A stretch of 64,000 nt of DNA, from contig OW285189.1 in assembly GCA_935421135.1 (NCBI GenBank), positions 20,338,298 through 20,402,297 of the forward strand, read 5' to 3'. This document shows, in pieces, positions 47,112 through 59,721 of the stretch (position 1 is the first letter of the stretch; each line of letters begins with the position of its first letter). The stretch comes from Bugulina stolonifera. Taxonomy: Eukaryota > Bryozoa > Gymnolaemata > Cheilostomatida > Bugulidae. The notes beneath the pieces were generated by a model. It was given only the letters and a program-made list of their open reading frames with translations. It was not told the DNA's origin and did no database searches. A program made the translations under genes and the position numbers.

Positions 47112-50100
47112 TTATTCCTGCAGCATTTCAAAAATAAGAGGCACTTTCTCCTGATTCAACTTGTACCGTAACTTTCTCATCACACACAAGCTTGTTTCAC
47201 AATGTTCTCTCAACAGTGGAATTATCAGTAGTATCTCTGAAATTATGTTTGGGTTGTCAGGGTGATTCTTTTTCAATGTGTACTGCAAAACCTGCAGTTA
47301 AAAACAAAATGCAAGTAAACATCAAATTGAGGCCTATAACGTTCAACTACAGGTTATTGTCATGGTATACATTATAACGTAAGCCTTCATTATTATACTT
47401 AATAATATACAACTACACACTACAAGTCATAATGTGCACTGGGGACACACACCATAGATATTATGACACGTACCTCTACATAAGGTACTGCTAGTACAAT
47501 CATGACATGATGCAGTATAATAGTAGGTTACTTTAAGTCACAAACATATCTTACTGGCAGCAAGGAATCCTGCATCTTCTCTACTATATCTGACCTCTGA
47601 AGTCCAATTCTGTCAGGTGTACACATGATAAATGCTATTAGTACTGCAGTGTCTTCCAGGTTTAACGATAATTTATTCAGTCTAGTTGAGGTCCTGTAAG
47701 TGGATAGGAACAGATAACAGCGTGTGTTGAGGCTACTTGTCAGGGCACGAATTTAGTTAAAGCTATATTTATATATGTTCCAATAACGTATTTTACAAGA
47801 AAAAACTGTACACTTGTCATGCAGTTGGAATTGTAAAGCTTCAAGCCTGTCACCTGGAGATGCAAAGATTGAAATAAAAATAATAGTGCTAAGTCACCCT
47901 AGCTGCCCTAGCTCCAGGTGGCTGCGTACAAAGGAATTTAACTGAAGACCACTAATACTACTCCTGTCACATGCCACAAGTTACATGTATAATAGAATAT
48001 ACATTAATTATATACATTTACAATAGTGTGTGGAAAGCATAGCATAACCACCAAAGCATAGAACATCCTACAATGGCATAACACATCATAGTATAGCAGA
48101 GCATATCATAGTACAACATACACATTATAGAATAATATAGCGCATTCATAGTATAGCAGAATATACGTATATTATAGTATAGCTTAGCACATCAGAGAGT
48201 GACATAGTACATCCTACATCATAGCAGAGCACTGACTAAATTGCACAATTCTTATGAGTTTTTCATAAGAAGCAATGGCACACACATACGACTTACGCTT
48301 TCATATAACGGACAAATTCACTTCCCATAAGGGATTGTATCACAAAAAAGGATGTCACAAAGAGATCACCAGATTCACTGTAACCACCAGCCATATGTTC
48401 AAGATCTACATAAATTGTAGGATGCCTAAAAATAAAATACAGAGAATTTGCTTAATTCAGCCTCGGATAATTCAAGAATTTGGTTAGTTCAAACTATTAG
48501 CCTTGGTCTCTGCTGAGCACCATATAAATGGTTTCATATAAGTGAAGTGATCTCACAATTCAAACTCAGGCCTAATTCAAACCAATTATGGCGGTCCCTT
48601 GGAGCTTGAATTAAGCAAGGTTCACTGCATAAATATAAATAATAACTGAATGTTTATCTGAAGATCACAGCCTCTATTTCAGCTGATAAAATGTATCAGC
48701 CATGTCCACATACACAAACAGAAGCAAAAGGCACGATCATTTTTCTATGTTTATGTCTTGAGTAAAAATCAACTCATCCAACTGAGAGTGACCAAGTGTA
48801 TACTTGCATTAGACCACGGGTTGTAAGATATTTTAGGAGACAGAGGAAAGACTAGATGTCATGGTAGTAGAGTAATAATTTTTAAGAACTACCGTTATTA
48901 AACAGTGCAAATAGCAAATTATCTGCAAAACAGTGAAATTAGGAGCAGAGAGGCGCAAATGACCACGATTTAAAACACTCAAGTCTACATTGTCTTGTTT
49001 CAGGTACTCATTAGTCACTGGTAACTTTGCAACTGCTAAAGTAAACAAATGAACAGGTATGATATGGCATAGTTCTTACCTGAGTACCTGCATAGTTTCT
49101 GACCTCCCCTGTTTGAGCAGTATTATTCTGTCATTCAGGTCCAAATCTGAGAATCCAGGTATTGATTTGGCAAAACCAGTTATTCGATGCAAAAGTTTTT
49201 CTAGCTGATCTGCCCAGCCAAGTATCATTATATCTTCAAACGCTTTCTTTGCTTCTCTACCTTCGTAATCAGTTTGAGCAGCTCTTAAAACTGAGACACA
49301 CCCATTTACAGTGGTTAACCACTGGATAACTTCATCAGATTGCACATGGCCAGGAGAGTACTTGATCCCCTGGAATTCATCTGAATTACTAATCAGGCTG
49401 TTAACCATTGCTTTCATCTCTTTTGCATGGGTATAGTAATATAGGTAAGGTTGAAGATGCTGTTGAAATTTAACCGCGAGTAAAGCTGGAATTTCCAAAC
49501 ACCGTTGATCATCAAAGGTTTTGCGTGAATTATCATCGGCTCGAATTCGATTTGCTTCTTTGGTGTTTTCTGTTCTCTTGGATAGCGTATACCGACCTTT
49601 TTTAATACCTATGAAAATTGAATGAGGTACATGTAGCATTACCGTTAAATACTTTATTAGGAAATATAAAATTCCTACAATGCATACTATAGCAGATATC
49701 CTTGGGTGCCAACTCAATGTGTTTATAAATTAGGAGCAAAGCCTATAGTCGCAGGACAGCAAATTAATTAACATAGGGGTGGGTTTGTGGACTCAAATGT
49801 GTATCTGCAAAACTTCCAACTAGAAGGACTAGGACCTATCATCCCATGGGATTGTGAGTCGAGTGCATGCTGCCATTGCAGACATGAATGATCGCACTAC
49901 ATGATACAGGCCTGCCATAACGAAGTGAAAACACTGAAGCAACAATGTCTTTCTTTCTTAACACCAAAATATACCTGTATTTGCGCAATTAAAGTAGTTA
50001 GCAAAATTTGGTATATAATTCAGCTTTTATATCACGTTCTACTGATGCTGGCTGTGACTATCTATTCACTATTCAGACTGCAGTTTTTTCCTGCAGCTGC

Positions 50101-51172
50101 AAACTAACCACAGTGTGGTTGACTATACTGCACTAGCAGGCACAGTTAGCGCGATGGCGTTCCAAGACCAGCTTGTTGAGCTAGTTGACCTCTAATTGCT
50201 CACTCGAGCTGCCATTATATAATACAACTGTGGTTAGTGACCAGTGGTTGGTTAAAACTTCAGTGTGAATGCTGCTTAAATCTAACAGGAATTACAAAAA
50301 TATTTTTATCGCTTATGCGTTTACATATAAATGTGGTTACTTGCCAGCTTTGGTCATTCCAATCGAGAGACATTTCTTTAGTCTGCAATCTGGACATGCT
50401 ATCTTTCCTTTTGGATTCTCTGCACATTTGTCGCCATATTGACAAGGTCTGAATGCCTCTCTTGGGTTCAATGATCGGCGAAAAAAAGCCTTACAAGCCT
50501 CACATGTATTAGCTCCTAGAATGCATACGTTCATGAGGATGTAAATTATGTAGCACATCACCAAATACGTGGTAACATAAAATGCATTATGGAGTGACAT
50601 GTATATCTAGATGAGCTATACTTATACCTTTCTCCGTTTTTACATGCTGGCAATGATTTATACACTTTAGTATAGTCGGTATGATGCACTCAGACACACA
50701 ATTACCCAAGCAGATGTGCAGAAAAGCCAGTCAGTTACTATCGTTTGTAACTCCAACATGAATATAATAACAAAACACTTATGTTAGAAGTCACAGCCAA
50801 TCGAGAATACTTTGTGCACAAAAACACAGAAGATCACTGGGTACATCACGCTACCAAATTTGTGACCGCAGGTATCTACCACAACTGTTAAACCAAGTGA
50901 GCAATTTTCTCTATAATAATCTCCAAAATCTCATGTTTTACTTTGGGGAAGAGATAGTAGGATATGCTACACAAGACAAAACTTGATTTGAACTTACCAT
51001 AATGATAACCGGATGCTGTGGCATTACAAACTCTACATGGAGGTAGGAATGTAGGCAAGGCAGTAGGTTTCTTTGGTTCTACAGACTGGTTTGACGCTGT
51101 TAGGTCAATAAATGTCTGGCGGGTCAAAGAACTACTCACAGAAAAGTCAATAGCTCTGTTATTACTGGACAT
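47112..51172 (-). CDS. Nuclear receptor D (NR-D), NR1-like, complete, inverted
   Basis: Minus-strand gene of 440 residues. Exons in transcript order: 51172-50998, 50515-50345, 49608-49080, 48425-48297, 47693-47555, 47291-47112 (stop TAA). The N-terminus MSSNNRAIDFS aligns with the paralogues. An in-frame ATG at 51202 would add ten residues, but GGTATAG before CTCATCGACGG resembles the acceptor-like TTTGTATAG upstream of B and C, so the inner ATG is preferred. P-box CEACKA with the usual FFRRS; finger 2 Cys spacing 5-9-2. The extension is KKGRYTLSKRTENTKEANRI. Signature FAKSIPGFSDLDLNDRIILL; AF-2 LIFEMLQE. Intron 2 has a GC donor (GGCAAGT). Exons 4 and 6 diverge most from A-C. Confidence 0.92.
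48030..48235. repeat. Degenerate CATAGTATAGCAG-type tandem repeat in NR-D intron 4
   Basis: Imperfect repeats of CATAGTATAGCAGA, GCATAGCATAACC and ATAGTACA run through about 200 bp, just beyond exon 4 (48297) in the direction of transcription. Confidence 0.65.
48440..48627. mobile_element. Pogo/Tigger-like MITE beside the NR-D exon 4 acceptor
   Basis: Left CAGAGAATTTGCTTAATTCA and right TTGAATTAAGCAAGGTTCAC are inverted termini, with TA before the left end. Internal CCTCGGATAATTCAA and CAAACTATTAGCCTTGGTC match the 5617-6054 copy in inverse. Its left end is 14 bases from the start of exon 4 (48425), so only TATTTTATTTTTAG separates it from the coding exon. Confidence 0.8.
49720..50344. other. 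NR-D intron 2
   Basis: Contains a short inverted pair AACTAACCACAGTGTGG (near 50101) and ACTGTGGTTAGTGACC (near 50227) with more GC-rich sequence between, perhaps a 150-bp MITE. No exon is seen. Confidence 0.35.
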
Positions 51173-51799
51173 ATTCCGTCGATGAGCTATACCACTTGTC
51201 ATTTACAAATTCTTGCCATGCACTGTCACTAGTTTCTGATGCTTCGGATATGTTATTTTTAAACTGGAGCCAAACAAGTCCAAACGGCAACTAACAAAAA
51301 TAAACAGTTTACCAACTATCATACAGGCGGCATTAGTGTTAAAAGTAGAAGATATGAGGAGGGTACACTGCACCAGCAATTTGAGGGCTGTCCATACTCC
51401 AGTGTAGAGGCTCAAGCTGAGAGGTATGTGCACTCAGTATACCCTCGTGTACCCTCACTTCTAACAGTGGTAGAGCAGCACTGTGTACAAAGAAAAGTAC
51501 CTAGTAACTATATAACTAAGTGACTGTACGATATTAGCCAACAACATGGTAGATTACACAACATTGTGCCGTGAAAAAAATTAGCCTGAGCATCAGAAAT
51601 GCCAATTTAAACCAATCAGTAAGTAGGCTCCTACAGTTTTACAGGTTAATTCAGTGTAATGGTGGTGGGTAGGCAATTGGAAAACTGGATGAGCTGATCA
51701 ATTATTTCGTGAATTAACTAACCAATAAGCTCATTCTATGTGAAGTTGACATTAGTGAATAGAGCATAGATATAGCCCTTTGTACTGTTTACCACAGTA

Positions 51800-52198
51800 A
51801 AAGTAAAAGTAAAGGCCTCCGTTCAGTCACTAATGACAATGGAATGCTGGGAAATACCCAGCAGAGCCTATAGCAATGAAACTTTCTGCTACTACGGTTC
51901 ATCCCATGTGTGGGGTAATCTTGTGTGATCACAGGAATGTGAACAAGACCAGGCCACACGTGGATGGAACTGGAGCACCGCCGATTTCCACAGCGTGTGC
52001 CCAGGATCTTTTTACGTGCCTGATTGAATTTGATACACAAGACCTCCGGTATTTTATGTCCTGATCCGAACAGACCCAGCAAGTTAGGGTGAAAAGCTTG
52101 CTGAAGGCTTTGTGCCAGAAACAGCCCAACTGGGATTTGAACCCCCGGCCTCCAGAATGAAAGCTGTGTGCTCTACCAACTGAGCTATCTCGACCCCG
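51800..52198 (-). mobile_element. tRNA-derived SINE, full length
   Basis: On the minus strand the head is tRNA-like: GGGTCGAGATAGCTCAGTTG, GTAGAGCA, then GGGGGTTCAAATCCC (B-box, near 52145-52131). About 300 bp of body follows, including AAGATCCTGGGCACACGCTG, and an (AGTAAA)n-like tail near 51800. The 3' acceptor side does not pair with the GGGTCGA start, which rules out a functional tRNA gene. It has no close copy among the other SINEs here. Confidence 0.8.
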
Positions 52199-52614
52199 AC
52201 AGTAGCATCCCTAATAAAGTGTCATCCATTAATTGCCTTTCAATATAATTACAGACTACATTTGTGTTGATGCATGACTATATTATCCTCTGGAATAAAG
52301 CATAAACAACACCACCTCATAAGTTTATATTCACAATCTAGAGGTATTCAGCTTATTTGAGCTATTGGGCGTTCCTGTATTAGTGAACCAAGTGATTTCT
52401 GAGATATAGCTCCCAACCATCTACCCTGCAGAAAATAATTGTGATCACAGTCTATATGTTACTTAACAGTGTGCAGTGCAGTTTTCATTGCCATCATAGC
52501 AAAACATCTAAGCATGTATTCCTAATTACAGAACCAGCTGAGGACCTTACGTATGCGAACATTTTATTGCAGCCAACTTATTGTTGGATCAAATGCTATT
52601 ATAACTGATTAATA
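52199..52614. other. Intergenic, nothing recognised
   Basis: No coding, RNA or repeat feature is supported between the SINE and the LINE. Confidence 0.4.
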
Positions 52615-54165
52615 GAGCTGGGGCGATACACAATTAACATTGTTTCTCTTGAAATTGCAAAACTTGATGATAAAAAAGCAACTGGTCCAGATGGCATCCC
52701 TTCCAAATTCAGTAAGCTTTCTTCCAAATTCATTAAACTTTTTTTCCAAATTCATAGTCGAGCCATTGACCCATATTATAAATTTGAGAGTACCTGATGC
52801 CATAAAAATTGCTCGGGTCATGGCTATGCACAAAAATAAAGGAGAAAAATTATCTCCATCCCACTATAGACCGACCTCAATTTTACCAATCTTTTCTAAA
52901 ATTCTCGAGAAAGTTGTAAATGACCAGCTACAAACTTTTCTTTGCGACAATGATGTCATTTTCCCAAATAAATACGACTTTCAGAGAGGTAAGAGCATTG
53001 CTTATGCTCTAATAGATTTCTGCAACAAATGTTTCAAAGCTTTGAACGATAGTGCATGTGTGCTGGGAATTTTCATTGACTTTTCGAAGGCTTTCGATAC
53101 GGTGAACCATACTCTTTTACTTCAGAAATTAGTGACTTTTTATGACTTTAGCCAATCAGCAATCTCTTGGTTTAGGAGCTATCTGTTTAATCGAAGGCCA
53201 TATGTACGAATAGACGACACAAAATCTACTGAAAGTGTGATCTCCTGTGGTGTTCCTCACGAGTCGATTTTAGGGCCCACATTATTCATGCTGTACCTAC
53301 ATAAATGACTTGATGACGACCACAGATTTCTTCGAACCCATTTTATTTGCTGACGACACCAATTTATTTGTTAAAAGCAAAAACCTGAACAATTTAAATG
53401 CTGAAATCAATAAAAATCTGAATTTAGTCCAGGATTGGTGCATAAATAACAAATTAACCCTGAATATTGAGAAAACCAACATCATTCTCATTAAAAATTA
53501 TCAGAACCGCTTTCAACTAACTCACAAAATTATAATAGAGGGGGGGGGGGGGGGGGAACCGTCTCAAATTAGTTGATGAGCTTCGATTTCTTGGCATCTC
53601 AATCAATCCAAATTTAAACTGGGAGTCATATTTGAATCATTTAAGGCGCAAACTAAACAAAATCTCTGGTCTGCTTGTTCTTCCATCAAGATCTTTGCCA
53701 AGAAAGTCACTAATCTTGTTGTGCAATGCCCCAGCTCACTCTAAATTAGTTTACTGTATTGAGGCATGGGGAAATGCCCCATTTACTCATCTAAGAACAG
53801 TTTTCATGATCCAGAAAACAATGGTTATAGTGATTTTCAAAATAATCCTCGCAAACACTCTGTTCCTTTCTTTAAGACTGCAAACATACTTCCCGTTCCT
53901 GAACTCTACAAGCATCGTATCAGCCTCATTGCTCATAAAATCTTTCATAGCAACTTCCATCCAACACCCCATTACTCGACCCGCCAATCTACCGTCGATC
54001 TAACCCCACCTACTGCATCATCTACCAATGGTCAACGTCAGCCCTCCTATCAAGCTGCGGTGGTGTGGAATCAACTACCAGTTGATTTCTGCAAAATCAA
54101 AATTACAGTGACTTCTAAAACGGTCTTGAAGCAGCACCTATTACTTACCCTGGAATAGTCTCTGT
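52615..54165 (+). pseudogene. LINE reverse transcriptase, nearly continuous but broken
   Basis: Successive frames read KLDDKKATGPDGIPSKF, SHYRPTSILPIFSKILEKVV, DFSKAFDTVNHTLL, a GVPHESILGPTLF block (usually PQGS), FADDTNLF (active site intact), NKLTLNIEKTN, LRFLGISINPNLNW and the C-terminal YQAAVVWNQLPVDF, ending LLLTLE-stop at 54158. At least three frameshifts occur: near 53300, at a run of 17 G (53539-53555) and near 53800. The 5' part (endonuclease) is missing, consistent with 5' truncation. It is of jockey/CR1-like type. A short A-run near 54350 may mark the 3' end. Confidence 0.85.
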
Positions 54166-54359
54166 ACTGTACAGGGTCCGCTTTTTCCCGAATCACAGTT
54201 TTTTCCTAACTACTTTTTAGTTAAACACCCCTTTGTCTGCCAACTGGGCTCTGCACCTCAATTAGCCATGCTATTGTGCACGGGGAGCCATCATCTTATT
54301 TTTTCACATAATTTGGTGTCTTAATGATTGATGAACTGATGAGAAATAAAAAAAAAAAT

Positions 54360-56540
54360 TTCAATTAAAATCCTTCAATTAAATAATCAAGTAGTAGGCC
54401 TACTATCTAATGAATGATAATGATTATGAAATGATAATCACAGATATCAACTATTCAATATAATGTAATAGACGTTGCCCGTTGTGTGCTGCTAGCAAGG
54501 CAGAGACACAGAACTCTATTACCTTTGGATTCTCCTAAACGCTTGTGGATCTAACTTAAGACTCAACCAGATATATTGAAGCGGAGATAATCAATCAACT
54601 ATGGGGATGATGACACACAAAGGAGTGACAATGAAAACAACTAACTTCCAGATTTAGTTCTGTATTCAATGTAATAAATAAATATTTGTAGCAATAATAA
54701 TAGTAACCAATAATGAATAAATAATACAATGTTTAGTTACAAACACAGATCGTTATAGTAATGCCAAGTTAATAATCGAACTAATATAAATATAAGTAGA
54801 GTATTAATATAACAAACACACACACCAGTTAGCCAAAGGTAGATATAGTTAGTATTGACACAAAATATAACCAGTCTCAGTCCGAGTCTCTCCTCTTTGC
54901 TCGCTCCGCTATGACTACTCTTGGGTATCACAGCAGAGAGTGGATCTGAGCTGGTAGCTATTCCTCTGGAAACCTTGCCTTATTAATATAGCTTCTTCTG
55001 GTAATACACAAAAAAGCTGTACAAAATAGCCTTCTAATACCAGGGAGTATGCAGCTGGAATTCCCAAAACATGTTTCCACCACATTAATCCAGGCTCGCC
55101 TGGATAACAAACAATCTGATTAACCTCAAGTTTTTATTCCAATTCTTATAGCATTCAATGATATCTGGCTATTTCAGCAGTGAGCTGAGAACAGCAGGAC
55201 TAAAGTTAAGTACCCCATTCATATTAATATCAATATGCCGAATTGCTAAAACAACGTTGCACCCAGAGGCGCGTCAAACCTAGCCGGAAACGGTCAAGTC
55301 AGTGCTCAGAAGGGTTCATTGTCAGGACACGGTTCCGAGGAGGCCAATCAAACTGTTCCATTATGCCTATGGACCAATGAGGGGGCTTCGGTTGTAACGA
55401 TCTTCGGCTGAACCTTCATTTCCGGTGAAAATGATTTAATTTCTTGCAAAGTTCCTACACAGACTTTGTTTCTTGTGAAAATAAATATATTTTATTATAG
55501 TTGTGGCAGTCTTTTAATTGTTTATGACATGTTTAGTGTTGTACTGACGTAATTTATTCTTAATATAACTGACTCCTAAGACATACATGCATCCTTATAT
55601 ATATTTCCTTACATTTGATTAGCTTTAGTGCTTATAAAGCTACTAGCTACAACGCTATTACAAACACTACAACCTGTAAAATATGTACTTTACGTATATT
55701 TTTAACTTGAATTCACCAGTGAATGTTTAATATATCATATCTAAATGGCATGATTATTGTAAAATATAATAATAAAAAGGAAAAGGAAAGGTACTATTCG
55801 ACATGTGATGTTCATGTTTGTATGTTGTTTGTTAGTAAGGGAGGGGTGTAAATCAAAGCTTTCAACAGAGACAGGTGGTACTAAAAGTTGAAACCAAGAG
55901 AAAATGAAAATATATCTACTACAGTCTAATAGTGTAAGATCTAATTTAGATTATGATTATTTTTAATTCATTACAGTTTACAGCATGAGTGTCCTAATAA
56001 AAACTCTTTTATCATTTATGGAATATTTTCATTTTCATTCTGACATGATTGTGATAATAATATAAATATGTGAGTTATTAGTTAAGAGTCTTTGGTTATA
56101 GCCGTTATTAAATCACACTTCACATAACATGCTATTTAATATTTATAGTCATATATTCAAACCCTTGCTTGAATTAACGAATATTAGAGTCTCTAACCCA
56201 TGATTAGCATCCCTGGTGCTAATTAACTTAACTAACAGATTAAAACTGAAAACCCTGAGGTGGAGGGAGTATTTTTAAGTGTGTAGAGGGTTCACTTTCG
56301 CTATGTTGTCAGTTGCTTGTGATCTACTAAAAGGGGATTCTTCTTACTCTATATGCGACTTTCTACTGTTTAGTTTTCCAGTATACATGATATATAAGTA
56401 TTTTCAATTATACTGGACTTGGGTTCCAGCTCCAGTCCTAGGGTTCTTCAAGACTGCTACTAAGGCCCATATAGCTCCACTGCATAATGGGCACTACTCT
56501 CCAACCTAATATGGGAGCCGTGTCCACAATAGGCTAATGT
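54360..56540. other. Intergenic with a promoter-like GC-richer patch
   Basis: AT-rich and gene-free as far as I can see, apart from the patch at 55260-55440 listed separately. Confidence 0.4.
55260..55490 (+). promoter_or_regulatory. Possible orphan promoter
   Basis: A GC-richer segment with CpGs, two CCAAT words (GGCCAATCAAA near 55343 and GGACCAATGAG near 55371) and TTTCCGGTG (ETS-like, near 55419) within 80 bp. No gene is seen downstream on either strand. An LTR or other mobile promoter is an equal alternative. Confidence 0.25.
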
Positions 56541-58504
56541 GGGCCATTCCATGGGGACTGATCAAATTTGCGTGCTGGCCCGATTCAGATTCTTTTAAAA
56601 CTTTGCAGGTAGAAAGAGCACCCTTGAATTAGTGGGAAACCACAAATTCTTTTTCTATTTGACCTCTGTGGTTCCAGCAGCAGCTCGTTGAAAAGTGGGA
56701 AAATGTGGTGGGGACAACTCCAAATGTAATTTTCTGAAATTCTTGAACGTTCAAATTATTACTGTAGCCACTGTATGACACTTAGAGCTGTAATTTTTGT
56801 TACATAGATACTTTCATATACGTGCTTCAGTTTAATTACTCATTCAAGCCTGTATGGTCAACATATGGAGGGTCAGAGGTCACCGAAAACACCTCTCGGA
56901 GCTAGTTTAACCCAAATTCACTGAAGATCGACCAAATAGACTCTGCTGGATCTGATGAAAAGAAGGTTGATATACAATAACTAAGTATTGAAGATGCTCA
57001 ATACAAAGATAAATGAATTTTTGAGAACAAAAAACACTTTCCAAAATAAACTATACGGCGACAGCAGCACAAATTCAACATGGCCATTGTCCGAGTTGGC
57101 GTTTTGGGGCGTTATTCAAGGCTAAATCTACTAAACTTAGTAGTGAAAATTAATGGTGAAAATGTTGCTATATATACAATTCACACTTGTAGATTCCATT
57201 TCTGCAATAAAAACTTTGTATTTTTGGGTCTAAAAGGCTGAATTCTCAGATTCAAATTTTACACAAATTCGCAATAATATAGTGACTACATCGCCAAGCA
57301 GTTAATTAGCTATGGCCATAGATTTTGAGTACAATTTGGGAATTGGCCTGGTTATACAACCTTATTTGTGAAGAGAAATGGGTGAAATCCTTTTTAATAG
57401 CTCAAAAATGCAGTTTTGGTAGCTTTACCATGATTCGTCCTTTCACACATTTGTTAAATGAGGTAAGATAGCTACGCTAAGCAGTATTTCAAGGTGTGAC
57501 TTATACCAAGTATTGTTTAGTGAAAACGAAGGGGAAGGAAATGATGCTCCATAGAACTAAGGCTTCTTTAATCAGTGGGTGAGGCCGAGGGGTTATTTAA
57601 ACAAGCTAAGACAAATTTTAGGGGTCACCATTTGTTATCAAATTCTAGTCAAATATATACATGTACATGCATAACTATAGCCACAGCCCACCAACAACAA
57701 CTTTTGACAATTTTTATATATTTACATGTAGCTTACAATTAGACCGGTGTTTGCTAATTAGCTCCAAAAATATCTTTTTGGCCCTATATAAATGACCACA
57801 ACTAAGGTAAGTGGTGCGACATGCATTAACTTTCAATCAACAGAGTAATCAAAAATATGAATATGGTTTTGTGAGACTTAGTTTTAGTTGTACCTAGCAA
57901 GTTGAAATTATATTACAGGTGTTCGCTTGTTTCGAAGGGTAATAATGTTTAATGTACTTGCTAGCATCACCTCGCCAACTTTACCGTTCCTTATACCGAC
58001 AACTTGATTTTCAATCAAGATAGTTTTGACCCTTCGAAAGACAAAACCACTTATCTGCAAAAAATTGCGCTCAGTGAATAAAAGAAGAGCAGATCTCACC
58101 TTTCTAAGTGCAGACAACCATATTGACCTGGCCATAATAATTGTTACTATGTACTATCGACTGCTGAAATTCAATCTCTCCAAATAAACACTGTATACCT
58201 GAAAAGGAACTATTCACATATTATGAACAAAAAATATTTTTGAAGTCAGTTAGCAAAGACTGGTTTAATTGTAAGCTAAATATATATATAAATTTGTCAA
58301 AAGCTATTGTTTGTGGGCTGTGGATATAATTTTGCATGTTTATTTTTGATTAGAATCTGATAACTAATGGTGACCCCATAGTTTGTCCGGAGCTAGAAGC
58401 ACCACCTCACCCACTGATTAAAGAAGCCTTAGTTCTATGGAGCTCCATCTTCTTCCCCTTCTTTTTCATTAAACGATACTTGGTTAAGTTAGACCTGGAA
58501 ATAC

Positions 58505-59493
58505 TGTGGTGAAACAGCCTCCGTGGTTATGGTACCTAGGCCAGCCACACAAACATTATTATTAGCTGACATTTAATTACATAATCCTATCCATGCATTG
58601 TTATCCATACTCATATATGCATTCATTATTATCTTATATATACTGCGTGTCTTATATACATGTGTACTAGCAATCAAGCCTTGGGATTACGTTCTATTGC
58701 AACTTGGTTTTTCCCACATTTATATACTTACTTAGTAATTGTCTGTTCTTGCTTGATTGTGAATTATTAGAGTCTTTTTGCCATTTTATATAGTAACTTT
58801 GTGGCCGACCTTATATAATTAAGCTCATAATTGTATACGACATGTTTCTCCTTATTGTTAGCACATTTTGTGCGAAGGCCAACCTTTTATGTGGCCGAGT
58901 CGGGCGGAACCAGACATATTGTTGCGTCAGTTCCGGAGCCGACCCCATGTCGGATAACCGACACCATGTCGGGCCCTTTTGGCCGGAAGTTTGTTATGTA
59001 TATAAGGCAGTGCATTTTGTGTTGTGAATCAGTTGTTGATTGCGCTTGAATAAAGCAACATCTCCTAACTCAACCTACAGAGGCTTACTCTTTAGGCGGG
59101 TAACTCCACCTGAGAATCCTTTGGATTCAGTACGGCTCGAGTTCACCTCATCCTAGGCTAAGCATATCTCTATCCACCCCTTAGGCTTAGGCCGATCCCG
59201 AGTTCCAATGAACCTAGCGTCGGGCTTAGGTTCTCAAGGTTAGACATTCTTTCTCTACACTCCCTCGGAGTATAAACTCTACAAGACCTATGTCGGTCCT
59301 GAGCTCCAATGAGTCTCGGCATTGGCCTACGTCTGATATAATCTACAATCTACACTATAAAGAGCACCCATAACTGTTCACTCTTTTATGTAATGAGCAG
59401 AAGGTACACTTGGTCAGCCTCTACCACCTTCCAAGCCCTTCACATACATGTAGCCCTCGGCTCTCGTATGCAATAGCACTCAAAAACATTACA
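58505..59493 (+). mobile_element. Solo LTR in the foldback right arm
   Basis: 989 bp, TGTGGTGAAACAG to AACATTACA, with the 4-bp duplication ATAC (58501-58504, 59494-59497). It contains a TATA-like TATGTATATAAGGC (near 58996) and TTGAATAAAGC (near 59046). Copy 1 of the foldback shows the empty site (GAAATACTGCTTAGC near 3001). No retroelement genes are present. Confidence 0.9.
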
Positions 59494-59721
59494 ATACTGC
59501 TTAGCTTAGTTATTATGCCTCATTTAACAAACGTGTGAAAGGACGAGTCATGGTGAAGTTACCGAAACTGCATGTTTAGGCTATTAAAAAGGATTTCACC
59601 CATTTTTTTTCACAAAGTAGGTTGTATAACCAGGCCAAGCCCCAAACTGCACCTTAAATTAAGTCTTGACTGACCTCTATGGCCATAGTCAATTAACTGC
59701 ATGGTGATTTAGTCACTATAT

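Noticed and set aside
48030..48235. CRISPR-like or satellite array
   Set aside because: Repeats are short, irregular and without unique spacers, inside an intron of an animal gene; a degenerate tandem repeat explains them.
52131..52198. tRNA gene on the minus strand
   Set aside because: A- and B-boxes are present, but the 3' acceptor side does not pair with the 5' GGGTCGA and the sequence runs into a long non-tRNA body with a repeat tail, so it is a SINE head.
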